A DNA stretch of 64,000 nt from the NCBI GenBank assembly GCA_003640385.1, contig RCAB01000012.1, positions 124,001 through 188,000 on the forward strand, given 5' to 3'. Numbering within the stretch: position 1 is the first letter of the stretch; every line of letters begins with the position of its first letter. The position numbers and the translations under genes are program-made. This DNA comes from Setaria digitata (taxonomy: Eukaryota > Nematoda > Chromadorea > Rhabditida > Setariidae). Below, one piece after another: positions 1 through 11,784 of this stretch. The notes beneath the pieces were generated by a model. The model worked only from the letters and a program-made list of their open reading frames with translations, ran no database searches and had not been told where the DNA came from.

Positions 1-3000
1 TAAATAATTTGATATTAACGAGGGATTGCTTTTTAATGAATTGCTTGGAATTTGAGGAGAGAATAAAGCGCAAAAAAGACCTACGTTGAGTATGTATTCA
101 TTCGTAATTTAACTCTTTTCAAGAAACACAACTTCCAGTCCTTTTTGTTTCTTTTTTCCCTTCTCTAACTGACTCTATGAACTGCGAGAATTTATTCAGT
201 TTTCTGCAACCGTAGCATTAGGCTTACTGATTCGATATTTTCAAAAGTGATGCATATTTGGCAGCACTCGGAGTTGCTCAGCGTCCATACTTCTATTACT
301 TGGAGTAGGGCTGAAAACAACTTCTTGCAGGATGATCATGGGAAAGGTCCGCTAATTGTTACTAGATCCTAACTCATCTTAATATTATTCCATTACTGAA
401 CCATCATCCTGGTTCGATTACGGCAATGGTACAAGTCATTTCAAAGTATGGCATCGAATAAATATCTTTATAAATTAATCATAAGCAGTGCAATTACTTT
501 CAAACATTGCTTGAGAGCTTGCTGATCCAATTCGTGAGTGTTAAAGATAGTAAGAATTAGGAATTGAAAAATACTGAGTTTCTTATCGGCAGTGCATAAT
601 ATAGTTTGAGGCGATTTCTCCAGTATAATCATATGACATTGAAATATTCAAAAATTATTTTCATATACATCGATTTTCTTTAAGGACATACGTCTTAGTT
701 GTGGTGCACTCCATATGAGACGACAGTCGATCAAATGATAAATCTTTTATCAAATGATGTTAGCAAGCTTGAAGTGGTTAGATTTCTCTTTCCCATTTGC
801 AATTCAGAGTTAGAAATTATTATCAAATGAAGTTGTAGCACTTTGCAAGTTGCTTATGGCGCCAGAAAGAGAGTGCATCCCTGTCCGGAAATTTTCATTT
901 GAAATATCTAATTCTCGTTACTTTATGTGCAGTCAGCATTATTATCCTGGAATTCCTCACTGCTGAATAAGTAATTCTTACGAGTTCTTTTTTGAGATAA
1001 GAAATTTTCGTGCGAATTTTTTTCTCAAATAAACTTTCGTATATCCTTACTTTTTTCTGTTCAAATCTCCATTAAATTAAATTATCAGAATACTGATTTT
1101 ATCGACCTTTACATTTCTGCATAATTTTTGGTTTGGGCCTTTGCTAATAATTGCATATGTTCATTTATTATGGAGTGAAATTGCTTCTCATCATTGACCG
1201 GTTTCTGTAAATGCAGGTTAACAACGAATTTTTAGATTTCATTTTTGAAAATTTCTTCATTTGTTCTTCCTATTCCATTTATGTAGCTTTGTGCTAAAAT
1301 CTTTCTTTTTCTATTTCAGATAGCTATTCCTTGGATTTTTGAGAGTATGCTGCATTTTAAACTATTTCAGAATCTGTGCATTTGAAGCAGGGATATTCTT
1401 TTTTTTAGGCAAGAAATAGCCATACGTAGCGATAAACGTATCAGTGCAGTAAATAAAATTTTAAACGGTATTAAGATGTATTCTTGGGGAAATGCCTTTG
1501 TGAACTTAATTGATGAACTCATAGAGTTTACTAATATTTCTGCTCTCAACTGTTGAAATACGTAAAATGTGTTTGACAAAAGCTTTTTGTACTCAAGCTG
1601 AATAAGAATATTTGTCTTTTACTTCTCAGGAAAGAACTTGTGAAAGCACGCGAAAATTGTACCTGGCAGTCATTCGTTTTGGAAATATTTTGGGCTTCAT
1701 CAAAATTTACCATACTCTTTACTCTACTTTTTTACCATCACTTATTTGCTGAACGTATTTTTGCCGCACTTCGAATCGTTTTTCTTTTTTTAATTGCTCA
1801 TTATTACCTCAGTGATGCATCCATGATGCAATCATATCAACAGTTTGTCCCTTCAGAAAAATCTTTTTTCCAGACAGCTTTGTATAACGCATCTGTGCTA
1901 CCGATTGCATTATTCCTTCCATTTGCATTTCAAATTGTGTTTGAAATACGAGTTTCACTTTCACGCCTGGAAGAATCTTTGGAATTAAGAGAATACGAAC
2001 AAGCTGATTATTTAGTTGCTGATAGGTCTGCTAGAAATGATATTACAAATGATAAAGTATGCCCAGAACAGGTTGCCATCATTCATTTACATTCACATAT
2101 CATCTTGTTTCAGTGTCATAAAATTTTATCCGTAATGACAGAGAGACAAAATTATCGTCGAACTCACTGTAATTTTCTTTCGACAAAGTGCACAATTCAC
2201 TTTTTTCATCTTTTGTGTGCAGTACATTTTCTTAAAACAATATTATTACTTGCTGTATTCAATATCTACCTTCATTTTCAGAAACCAAAGATAAAAATTG
2301 AGCAAAAAGTCGAATTACAAAAATTCCAGACAGTGAAAGCAATAAAAATGATTAATTGTTCTTCAATAGGGAATGTTGGAGATGTAATTCTTTTGATGAT
2401 AATCGTGAACACACTTTTAATCATTCTTAGATTTGCGAAGATCATCCACCTGTTGTTTTGTTAATCAAAATGAAAGAGTGAATAAGCCACATATCTTATC
2501 GACAATGAAATTACACAATTTCAATTAATGCGAAAAGAAATATCGCACTAAATTCATCAAACATTCCGTCTATTTATTACTTATTACGAAATGTTTTAAT
2601 TGAGGCATTGTTTTGTAGGATGCCACTAATGAAACAATTGCCATTCTCCAAAATATCTATCTATAAGTTGACAAGGAGAAGCTTATTATTATTATAGGAT
2701 CAGCTGGAAGTGGCGAAGTGCATTCATTCTTCATGGCTGTTTAAGAAACTTCAAAATTATTTGGAACACTAAACTTTGCACAAGTGATACATATTGTAAT
2801 TATTCCATTTTTTTGCAAAGTCGTTGATGATATCACTATTTTTTATTTAATCATCACTAGTGCAACAGAATTTCGAAGTTTTCTGTTTATAAATATTAAT
2901 ATTTAACCAGTTCCAGGAATTTAAATGTAAAATTTGCTAAATCCTAGAGGAAATAATTCATTATTTTTAGTTATCCTTGCTGCTTCCCTTTCTTCGAGAA

Positions 3001-3468
3001 ATAACCAGATGTGCATATGTACACCAGAAGCTTGGATATATCTCGATACCGTGCGTGAAAAGATCCTTGTTCAACGTTGTCATGTTAAACACCGTTACGA
3101 TGAAGTTATTGAAGTCTGTGTAGTAAAGAAGGTTTATTTAATCACTTTTCACTTAGCTTTAAGGGTCACATTTTTCCTAGATATTTTAGATAAGGTGAAG
3201 AATGAAATATTTGTAGAAATTAAAGTTTGTCTACCTGATTCTGTTTGCATGAAATTTGTTAGAGAAATTGCAGGTAGTCAATGTGAAGTTCTTTTCAGTT
3301 TTAAATTTTGTTTTGCATAAATCTCTCAATGTTGTTGTTTGGTGATGAATCGAATGTAGGCGATGGCCAGTAATTAAATGGAGGCCAAAAAGCTGAAATC
3401 AATTTGGCACGGGCAATTTATGACGATGCTAATATTTATCTGTTTGATCCATTATCAGCTGTTAATAC

Positions 3469-3545
3469 TTTTTATTCCACAGGCTGGTTGATTCTACCAA
3501 NAGTGTTGGACAATTTTTATTCCACAGGCTGGTTGATTCTACCAA
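3469..3545. repeat. 32-bp duplication flanking single N (assembly join)
   Basis: The 32 bases at 3469-3500 are repeated exactly at 3514-3545, on either side of an N at 3501 plus 12 unique bases. This is the pattern expected when two overlapping contig ends are joined without being merged, not a biological tandem repeat. It lies inside the ABCC pseudogene just after the NBD1 Walker B remnant. Confidence 0.75.
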
Positions 3546-4314
3546 ATATTCTTTCCTTTTTATTCTAGAAATTTCCAATTTACTTCGCTAGGATTAATCT
3601 CGCTCTCTGTTCTGAGTTTCGTGGCATTCAGTTACTGACGTTGCAGAAAAATTTCTGAGTCCAGTTATGCTCCTTCTGTGGTTGAATTTTGATGTGATCG
3701 GTCGGCCTGAATCATATTTTTGTTCTCCTCTGCGCGCCTTCAATTTTTTTTGTGTTAAGAATTATTACTCCAAGGATTCTAGAAAAGAGATTCCATCGAA
3801 AGATGCTTGCAGATGCATAAACGCTTCTTGAAATCGAAAACAACAATACTGATAACTCATCAGATGCAATATTTTAAAAGTGCTGACTTAGTTATGCTCA
3901 TGTTTGCCGGAGAGATTACTGCTTCTGGAAGCATGTAGGATCCTATACAGATTCCAATCTACAATAAGATTATTCAGGTTACTCAGAAAATTTTGAGATA
4001 GTCTTATCATTAAGACACATTTAATTTTATAAAATTGTAGTAAGCTATGCGAATAAGTTTTAGTTCAGTAGCTGAAGTTTCAGTAAAACTACTTGGGAAT
4101 TTGCTTTCATATGAGCTGAACTTTTTTAAATTCTTCATGAAAAAAGTTGTGTCAATGAAAAATTCTTTTTCGGACAAGAAATTTTGTTTCCAATTTTTCT
4201 TTTTTGGTTTTGGTCTTGGCGAAATTTTTTTTGATGGGATTTTGAAGTTTTTTATGTTCGAATGTACTTGACTGGCATTTTCGATGAAGTTTTTTGCAAT
4301 TTTTCCTTTTTTTT

Positions 4315-4529
4315 GGTTGCAATCAAAGCAATTTTCTGTTTTTTTCATAAAATGAAAAGAATTTAAGGAAACAGAAAAATCGCACAGCTTACATTGGACC
4401 GTTTCTCGAGATAGGGTCAACNGGTTGCAATCAAAGCAATTTTCTGTTTTTTTCATAAAATGAAAAGAATTTAAAGAAACAGAAAAATCGCACAGCTTAC
4501 ATTGGACCGTTTCTCGAGATAGGGTCAAC
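4315..4529. repeat. 107-bp duplication flanking single N (assembly join)
   Basis: Bases 4315-4421 recur at 4423-4529 with one substitution (AAGG versus AAAG near the middle), separated only by an N at 4422. This is probably a false duplication or haplotype overlap at a contig join. The long minus-strand reading frame that spans it is an artefact of the repeat. Confidence 0.8.
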
Positions 4530-7500
4530 ATTTGCTCGTTGAAAAGCTCAACGCCAAAAGGTCATAATGATTTACAGTTTAAATCCGGTAGAAGTTTTGA
4601 TCAGTTTTAATTTCCTGAATTACCCTTTTAGCAAATTTATGCCGTTAAAACTCTGCTTTAAAAAGAAAAAAAACACGCATATCCTTACAGATAATATGCT
4701 ACCTGAATTTTCGTACCAACTTTTAGTGACAAATCCTTTAGGATACTCCAAGAACTATTAATAAGTGTTACTTCAATGTTTATAATGCTATCAACCCTTT
4801 CGTTGTACCAAATTATCATCTAAAACATTTAGAATTCTACTCTTTATGACGTTTTCAGAAGTATTCACTGACTGAGCAGTCATCCAGTCATTCAAATCCG
4901 ACAGAATCTGCCATTAGTTCTGTATCAGTTCAAAAAACGAAGATGTATTTAATACCACCATATAACTTGGCAGCCGCATTACCAGCCATTTCGATTACAA
5001 TAATCGATATGATTTTAATTTGATTATTCGTCCATAAACGTCCATTTTTAAAGCCATAGACAAAAGTGAGATGAGGCGATATTAAAGGAAACTGTAAGGG
5101 GGCATTTGATAATTTGAAACTTTTTGTAAGTACGAGAAGTACTGGAACGAGATTCTAAAGCGGTCTATGAATATTCATTTATCGTGAATTTTTCTTTTTA
5201 TATGTGTAGTTTGAATTAGAAGGTAGTTTAGAAAATATTCCGTTATTTCGATTTCCGAATTGAATTCTCATTATGAATCATAAATGATGTTAAGTATTAA
5301 ACATTCACAAACTGTACAATGGAGGGTATATAGTTAAGTATTTAATTTATCAAAATTACTTTATTCCATTAATTTATGATTAAGTAAAAGTGATAGTAAC
5401 CAAACTGTTGAGTGGTTTCCCATTTTCAGTCTTGATTTCATCTCATTGTTTATTTCTTTTTTACCAGTAATGCTTCGTTTCTCGTAATTTTGAAGACAAA
5501 TGCAGCTGAAATGACTGCTAAACAGTACGACAATGAAACAGAGTTGCAGAAGGATCACGTGGAATACGTCAATGTTTTGCAGTGTTTTTCACTTTAGACC
5601 TTTTAGAGAATATTGAAATGCATTCATGTGATGGTTTGCATCCTGGTTTTTAAATCGATTGTTAGGTAGAGGAATTTTTTTTTTCAGATTTTTATTTACA
5701 GTATAACAAGATCGTTTGGTTATTTACAGTGTTACTACATCTGCGATTCTTCACGTTTTATCCTTAACGTTAACTGTATTTAGTTCTTCAATGAGTTTGA
5801 ATGAACCCTACGTAAATTTTTTGCTGTGTCTTGGACAGCTCTTACTCTAGACTAGTGCTGGAAACAAATTTCATGAAAGAAGAATCAGAAGAAAGAAGTA
5901 TACCGTATTAAGAGATGTTTCTTTTTTAATACAGCGAATGAAACAAGAGGCCATAATACGGAGAAGGTCATTCATTCGCTTCAAATCTGTTAAAGATCGA
6001 TCTGATTTCGACTTAAGTGATCGCTTCTCGTGTTCTCCATGATCTGATGCAAGTAGTTGAAACAACAATCACTTTCTTTAATAACAATCCAACACGTCAC
6101 TTGATATATGCAATTATTGTTGTTCGAAAAAAAAAAGTTCCTGAACTTCTGCATTCCAGGTCGAATTTTCAATCGTTTTTCCAATGATATTGGAATGCTA
6201 GCAATCATTTTTCTAATGCATTTTTCGACTTTTGCATGGTTTGTTCATAACTTCGTATTTCTTATTCTAAAGAAGCTTGTATTATGTGATTATTTTTCTT
6301 TAAATGGTAAAATTGTGTTCGATGAGATATTCATTCTACAGTCTATGATGAATCTGAATCATTTACATTCTATTCATTACTCAATTCAAACTGAACGGTT
6401 CGTTGTCCAGTGTCATGGATCCTTCCCGAAATTCTTCCCAAAAGACACTAACAGTTTTGTGTTGGCTTCGGATGTTTTCCTTTATCTTGACACTTCCTTG
6501 GCTACGTTATTATTTGCTGTAATAACTATCAGTTCAGCAGTACTCGTTTTTCATATTTCTTCGCAACTTCACGTGACTTTAAACAGTTTGAAGCAATTGG
6601 TCTGTCACTTTGTACAGTCTCTGTGGAACTACTGGATGCCATTAATTAATGAATTGCAATGTTTTGTTTTGCGTAATAGCGTTGACTGATTTATATTGAC
6701 GTTAATTAATTGTTTTCAGCTCGAAATCCATTATATTCTCGCGTTTCATCAGTGATGCATGGTTTAGTTTCCGTACGAGCCTTCTGCAAAATATGGTATG
6801 TCATCGACTGATTCCATAAATACCAGGTGAGTCCTTTACAAGTTACGAGACCGTAGTGCCTGGTATAACGATATTTAACATAATTCTCTTGCTCAGGATG
6901 TCAATACCGCTGCTTTTTATTTAAATCTTTGTACGACAAAATGGGGCTATTATCGACTGGTTGATGGCTCTCTCTGTTCGTTAGCACTGTTGCGTTTCTT
7001 AACGTGACCTCGTCAAGTGTGTTTTGTCTCTTGAATTGCCATACAGATCAGTTCATGTAGGTGTAACGTGATCTTCGAAGATGTCCATTAAAAAAGTTTG
7101 GTTGAATTTTGCTTAAACATTGATAATAGTTTAGGCTGATAAGGATCTTAGAAGCGGTCATGATCTTTTATTCATTTGACGTTATGCATTGAATATAATG
7201 ATATCAAATTGGAAATTGCTTTTATCCTAAAGTGATGATTAGTTTTTAAAAAAAAATTGATTATTATAATGTTCTAATCTTATAATTCCGGTTTTACTGA
7301 AAATTCATATCCTGTTGTTTTAATAACGCACTAAAATCGGTTTTTTTCTATACCATTTAACTTCAGTTCTTTTCGAAAGGTATTTTTTTAGTAACTCTAA
7401 CGGATGGTGAGATTGGCCTAATGTTAGTTTATGTTATTTGTTGCTTGGCCATTTCTCGTGGATTTGGCGTCAAAGCGCTGAGTTACAAATTGGAGTAAGA

Positions 7501-8830
7501 TCATTTTATTTTTTTCCTTCACTTATCGTAACGGAATTTTGAACCATTTGAAGTGATATGCCTTTAGATGATATTCATAGAGCGCATCGTTAATCATAGT
7601 GAATTGCCTTTGTAGCCTATTGAAGAAAGTAATATTCCGCTACTGGCCGTTTGAAGGATTCAGTTTAGAAATGTAAAGCATAAGCTGTTTTACTATTCCA
7701 ACATAAAATCTCGACACTGCTACATAAATTTGAAATATTTTCTTAAATTTCAAAAAAAAAAAAAAAAAAGAAAGGGATTTTGTTGGACTAGTGAACACGA
7801 TCAAATTTTTATAACTTACATATTGTGTTTTCGATGCTACTTAGGTTTTATCCGTAAAGAGAGTAACTGTTTGCTTAATTTGCATTTAAATCAAAAAAAA
7901 AAAAATGTTGCTTTATATTAATCGACTGCAGGTAAAAGAAAACAACCTTACATTCGGTGACTGACAGTGTAATGTTCCTGCTCATATTTCCAGGTGTGCA
8001 TCCTCGTAATGAATAATTTCAGGTATCATAGTATTGTGAAGAACGCACACTTGTGATGTTGAAAAATATCGAAGGAAATATTGCTCCTAAACAAAAATTA
8101 TGCAGCTTTTTAAATTTACTCTCTGCAGGTTGATTGTTTGCGGTTAGATAATTACTTACTTGTAGATTGGAACTGTTGGACGAACAGGAGCTGGTAAAAG
8201 CTCTTTACTGAAAACGTTTTTCGTCTTGCAGAAATAAAAGGAAACATTTCGATCGATTGTATCGACACGAAAACAGTTCCTTTAAAATTACCTCCCAGAC
8301 AGATTTCTATAAGTCCACAGGTTTTAACAGTTATGTGATAGGTAGCTAAAGCATTTTCCTCCTTCTCGTGCATCACTGAAAAAATCAGCATAGATTCGTG
8401 TACGTTCTGGAGAGATCACTGGCAAGTAATTGAAATTGGATTGAAGTTACATCGATCCCATGCTATTCCTGGGAACATTGATGAAGAACTTGGATTCTTT
8501 CAATGATTGTTCAGTAGAAAAAAGTGTGGCGAGTACTGGAACAGGTTAATGTTAAGAACGGTTACTGTCATGGACTGACTTTTCCACTTTTCAAACATTT
8601 CATCTATATGAAAATATTCACTGATCAAGGAATGAATGAATGATAGATAGTGGTGCTAAGTCTTTCTGGTTTAAGTCTTCTTTCATTTTCTGCTTTTATT
8701 ATAGGTGAAAGTGAAGTTACTATTGAGATTGGAAATAAAAATGCAAGAAGGTGGGCGAACGTCTCGGTAGAACAACGACAGTTAATTTGTCTAGCTCGAG
8801 TATCTGGATAGACTTGTCCTGGTGTCTGTA

Positions 8831-9780
8831 AGCAAGATACGGCGGAGTAATCAATCATGGAATCTCCATAGTAACAGTTTTTAAAAATAGAAGCTTGCAA
8901 ATTGTTTTTACTTTGTGTAATTTCACACCTTTAGTACTGTTCGAGAGATAAGGAATATTTTTGAATTCTGAATAAACTGTTTTGTTGTGGCATTATTGCA
9001 TTTTCATTCTACAGTAACACTTTCCAATCTCATTTAATTCATAATTTGGTTTTTTCCAAATATCTAGGAAGTCAAAAAGTCACACTTCAACAAGTGTTAT
9101 ACAGAATCAAAATAATTGATTTTCAACAACATAAAGAGTGATTTCAAAATGCTGCAACTAAATTTGAAAATTTTCCTCCCTTTTAAATGTTCCAATTAAA
9201 ATATATTCATTTTGTTACTTTTATCTGCTGTTTGATGGTAAAAAATTAACCCAGAAATAAGTTAGTTTAAATCGTTGTGTTACAGTTTCTTGTCCGCATG
9301 TGCCAAGTTTTTCTTTTTTTTTCTAGCAGTTATTGTCATTATTACACCATTAAGAATTTAGAATTTATTTTCACTTCTTTGTCACTTTCTTTTGTGTCCT
9401 TTTGCTAAAAATCCTGTTTGAAGATGTGTGATAGTATCTTTATTCTGGACAGTATCTGGAATACCAATAATAAATTGAATCTTTTGTCGTTACAGTGGAC
9501 GGAAGAATGCATGACTGCTTCATTTCTTCTATTCTATATAGCAGTAATATATAATGACAAGTGATGATGAAACTAGGATAGAGATGAGCGTTTTACTAAT
9601 ACGAAATAGCAAAAAGTATTAGACAAGGACTAAATAAATTCAGATGAACTAAATTTGGATTTCTTCCTGCAGTTAAATGAATTTCAGTTGGATTACGACG
9701 AATATAGTGAATCTTAGAGTGAAGTTGCTGGGCTTGACGGGCTTTTCTTTGTGTGATGCTTAGATTCCGTGCTACACTTC
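8831..9780. other. Intergenic, ABCC pseudogene to DFR-like gene
   Basis: The stretch is AT-rich and has no open frame with recognisable protein similarity. It separates the end of the plus-strand pseudogene from the 3' end of the minus-strand reductase, so the two converge here. It should contain the reductase 3' UTR. I see no RNA gene or repeat. Confidence 0.5.
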
Positions 9781-11784
9781 TTACGAGGCTTTTCTTGGTG
9801 GTCCTCTATAATTTTTCTGTTTTGGTATCATGCCGCGTTCGATAATATCGTATGCCATGGTAATGATTGATTCTTTAGGATCGATAAATTCCATTTGAAG
9901 AATATCTTTTGCCTGGAATGAGTATTCGTAGGTTGTCAATTCATAATAAAATTTTAGTATTATTTAAGAACATACGAGAGAGTTATCGTAGTGCACTTCG
10001 TCGCCGAAACGTGGAAGCACTTGCTCCCTTACTTCTTTGCTGAAGAATGAATAAAGCCATACTATCGGATACGGTACTGTAAATTTTGGTATATTATAGC
10101 CTGAAATATATAGTGCTATCAGTGCAGCAGATTAAAAGTTGTTCAGTGTGATAGTTTTGCTAATTGTATCACAGCTGCATGCTTTCAGAATGATAAGGCT
10201 CAACCTTGCGATGAAAATTCGTTTCGAAGAACATTGGCAATGTCCATGAACCAGAAACTTGGCTGACAAGTGAGCAGAATTCGTAATCCATCAGTACGAG
10301 ATTCTCGCATTGCACGAATATGTGCCTGTGCTACGTCACGTACGTCTACTAAACTACACTGAATTGCTGGCACTGCCGGCATTTCGTTGCTCAGGAAGCG
10401 ACGTATTATCTTTAAGAATCTTTTCGTTAAGTTTTTTTCTTTTCTCGATACAAATTTATAAGTGTAGCACTGTCTTAAATAATTATTTTTGAAAAAAAAG
10501 AAAAGAAAAAGCCGACGAACAGAGGACATTGTTCTTCTCTTTCATTAAGAAAAAAATTTACATCAATGCTTGTTCCTTGTACATTATGAAGAAGAGGCCC
10601 GACAACAAGTGATGGATTGATTACTGTCAGTTTGAATTTAACATCTGAAAGTTCGGAAGCAAGCAGATTATTCAACTTTATGATCTGAAAACAACAATAT
10701 AAAAAATGTTCAACTTTCTTTTTATTATCACCTGTAGTTCGAATTTTTATCTTGTACAGTTGTCTTTTCTGTCAAAGTTGAGTTATTGGAGATGGTTAGT
10801 TCATCTACGGTCGATGTGACTCGTAGTTAGACTAACCTTCTTTATGGACGAAATCCCATGCAGCTTTCTCAGCAAGTGTTTTACTCTTCACATAATTATT
10901 CACATATCTCGATTCGAGATCGGTCCAATTATTTTCATTGAATATTTGAGTCATATCAGCGTGACCTTCTGGAATGCTACACCTGTCAGATGATATGACA
11001 GTAGCATGACTGCACTGTATTTCAGCCTATCACTAGTTCATTCTGAATGATGTGCAACTGTGGTGGCACTCTCCCTCTTTCATATTAGTAGTTTTTCAAA
11101 AATATTTACCGCTAACCGCAGAGCAGGAACTAGTAACAATAACTTTTTCCACGGATGACTTTGCAGTAGCTCGTAATACACGTAAAGTACCGTTCACTGC
11201 GATCGAAATGACTGATTCATCAGTTACAATCGGAAATGGACTGGCAACATGTAAGACATAGGTACAATCAGTCACAGCTCTGAAAAGATTAGATAAATTA
11301 TAGAAGTAGCTATTAGTGATAAAAATACTTCTGAGCGAAAAGCTGATAGTTCCAGGGATTTGTAAAGCGGAAAAAAAGATCGAAGAAGAGAATGCTATGA
11401 GATTAACATTAAAAATTTTGCTTGCGATGAACAGAAAATTAAAGAAACAGGTAAAGACAAACTGCAGCCAGCCCTCGTCACTTTCCAAGTCTGCTTCAAC
11501 AAGTTCCAAGCGTTCATCGGCTCCTTCTAGTTGTTTCAGTGGCTCAATTTTAAAGTTATTTCTGAGGTCACGTACGGTGCCACGTACAGTGTAATTTTCC
11601 TTAAGAAGTTGCTGAACACAATGTATCCCAATAAAACCTGTTGCTCCAGTAACAAGCACTTCTGCAATCAGAACACTTTAGCGCCTATACAGCCAGGTGG
11701 AACTAACTGTAAGTGCAACTAATCGATATATTTTTATGAAAATTTTTGAAAATATAACTCACTGATATTTCGATTTCCTTCCAT
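9781..11784 (-). CDS. NAD(P)-dependent dihydroflavonol-4-reductase-like SDR (extended SDR/epimerase family)
   Basis: Eight exons give 355 residues in consistent phase: 11763-11784, 11463-11661, 11110-11279, 10837-10968, 10562-10644, 10205-10409, 9976-10100 and 9781-9912. The start ATG at 11784 lies on a 22-nt exon. The Rossmann dinucleotide motif GATGFIG is at residues 13-19, and the catalytic Tyr156-xxx-Lys160 is in NNYVKSK. The family motifs TVINPSLVVGP and VDVRDVAQAHIRAM follow. Proteins of this family reduce carbonyls on small molecules with NAD(P)H. In plants they act on dihydroflavonols and cinnamoyl-CoA; in nematodes the substrate is not known to me. There is no signal peptide or membrane segment, so it is probably cytosolic. 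Family assignment is firm, substrate is not. Confidence 0.88.

Larger units (their letters stand above)
1..8830 (+). pseudogene. ABCC/MRP (ABCC4-like) multidrug transporter pseudogene, left end may continue outside window
   Basis: Fragments of a full-length ABCC transporter occur in the correct order. They are: an N-terminal piece ENKAQKRPTLS near 55-90; LGLLIRYF near 218; INLLSNDVSKLE near 738; end of TMD1 with the ABCC-type motif RVSLSRLEESLEL (1628-2020); a decayed NBD1 Walker A, GSAGSGEV (near 2700), with in-frame stops either side; PEAWIYLDTVREKIL (near 3030); signature [12 protein letters not shown] with Walker [11 protein letters not shown] (3370-3470) after a TAA; H-loop ILITHQMQY (near 3850); TMD2 PGRIFNRFSNDIG (near 6157); NPLYSRVSSVMHGL (6720); an intact second Walker A, GRTGAGKSS (8165-8205), followed by a frameshift; and signature SVEQRQLICLAR (near 8770), also frameshifted. 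ABCC proteins export conjugates and drugs across membranes. Lys-to-Glu in Walker A and several independent lesions argue for a dead gene. Exons are still spaced by introns, so it is not a retrocopy. Confidence 0.82.

Noticed and set aside
4010..4531. 173-codon minus-strand frame
   Set aside because: It spans the N at 4422 and the false 107-bp duplication, so its two halves are the same sequence. No homology.
1..8830. Treating the ABCC locus as an intact gene with sequencing errors
   Set aside because: The lesions include substitutions at key residues (Walker A Lys to Glu, signature Ser to Asn) as well as indels and stops, and nearby genes show no comparable errors.
10475..10675. Frame beginning MNNLLASEL as part of the reductase
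   Set aside because: Its first half is intron. Phase and family alignment show the exon starts at 10644, giving KEDVKFKLTVINP across the junction.
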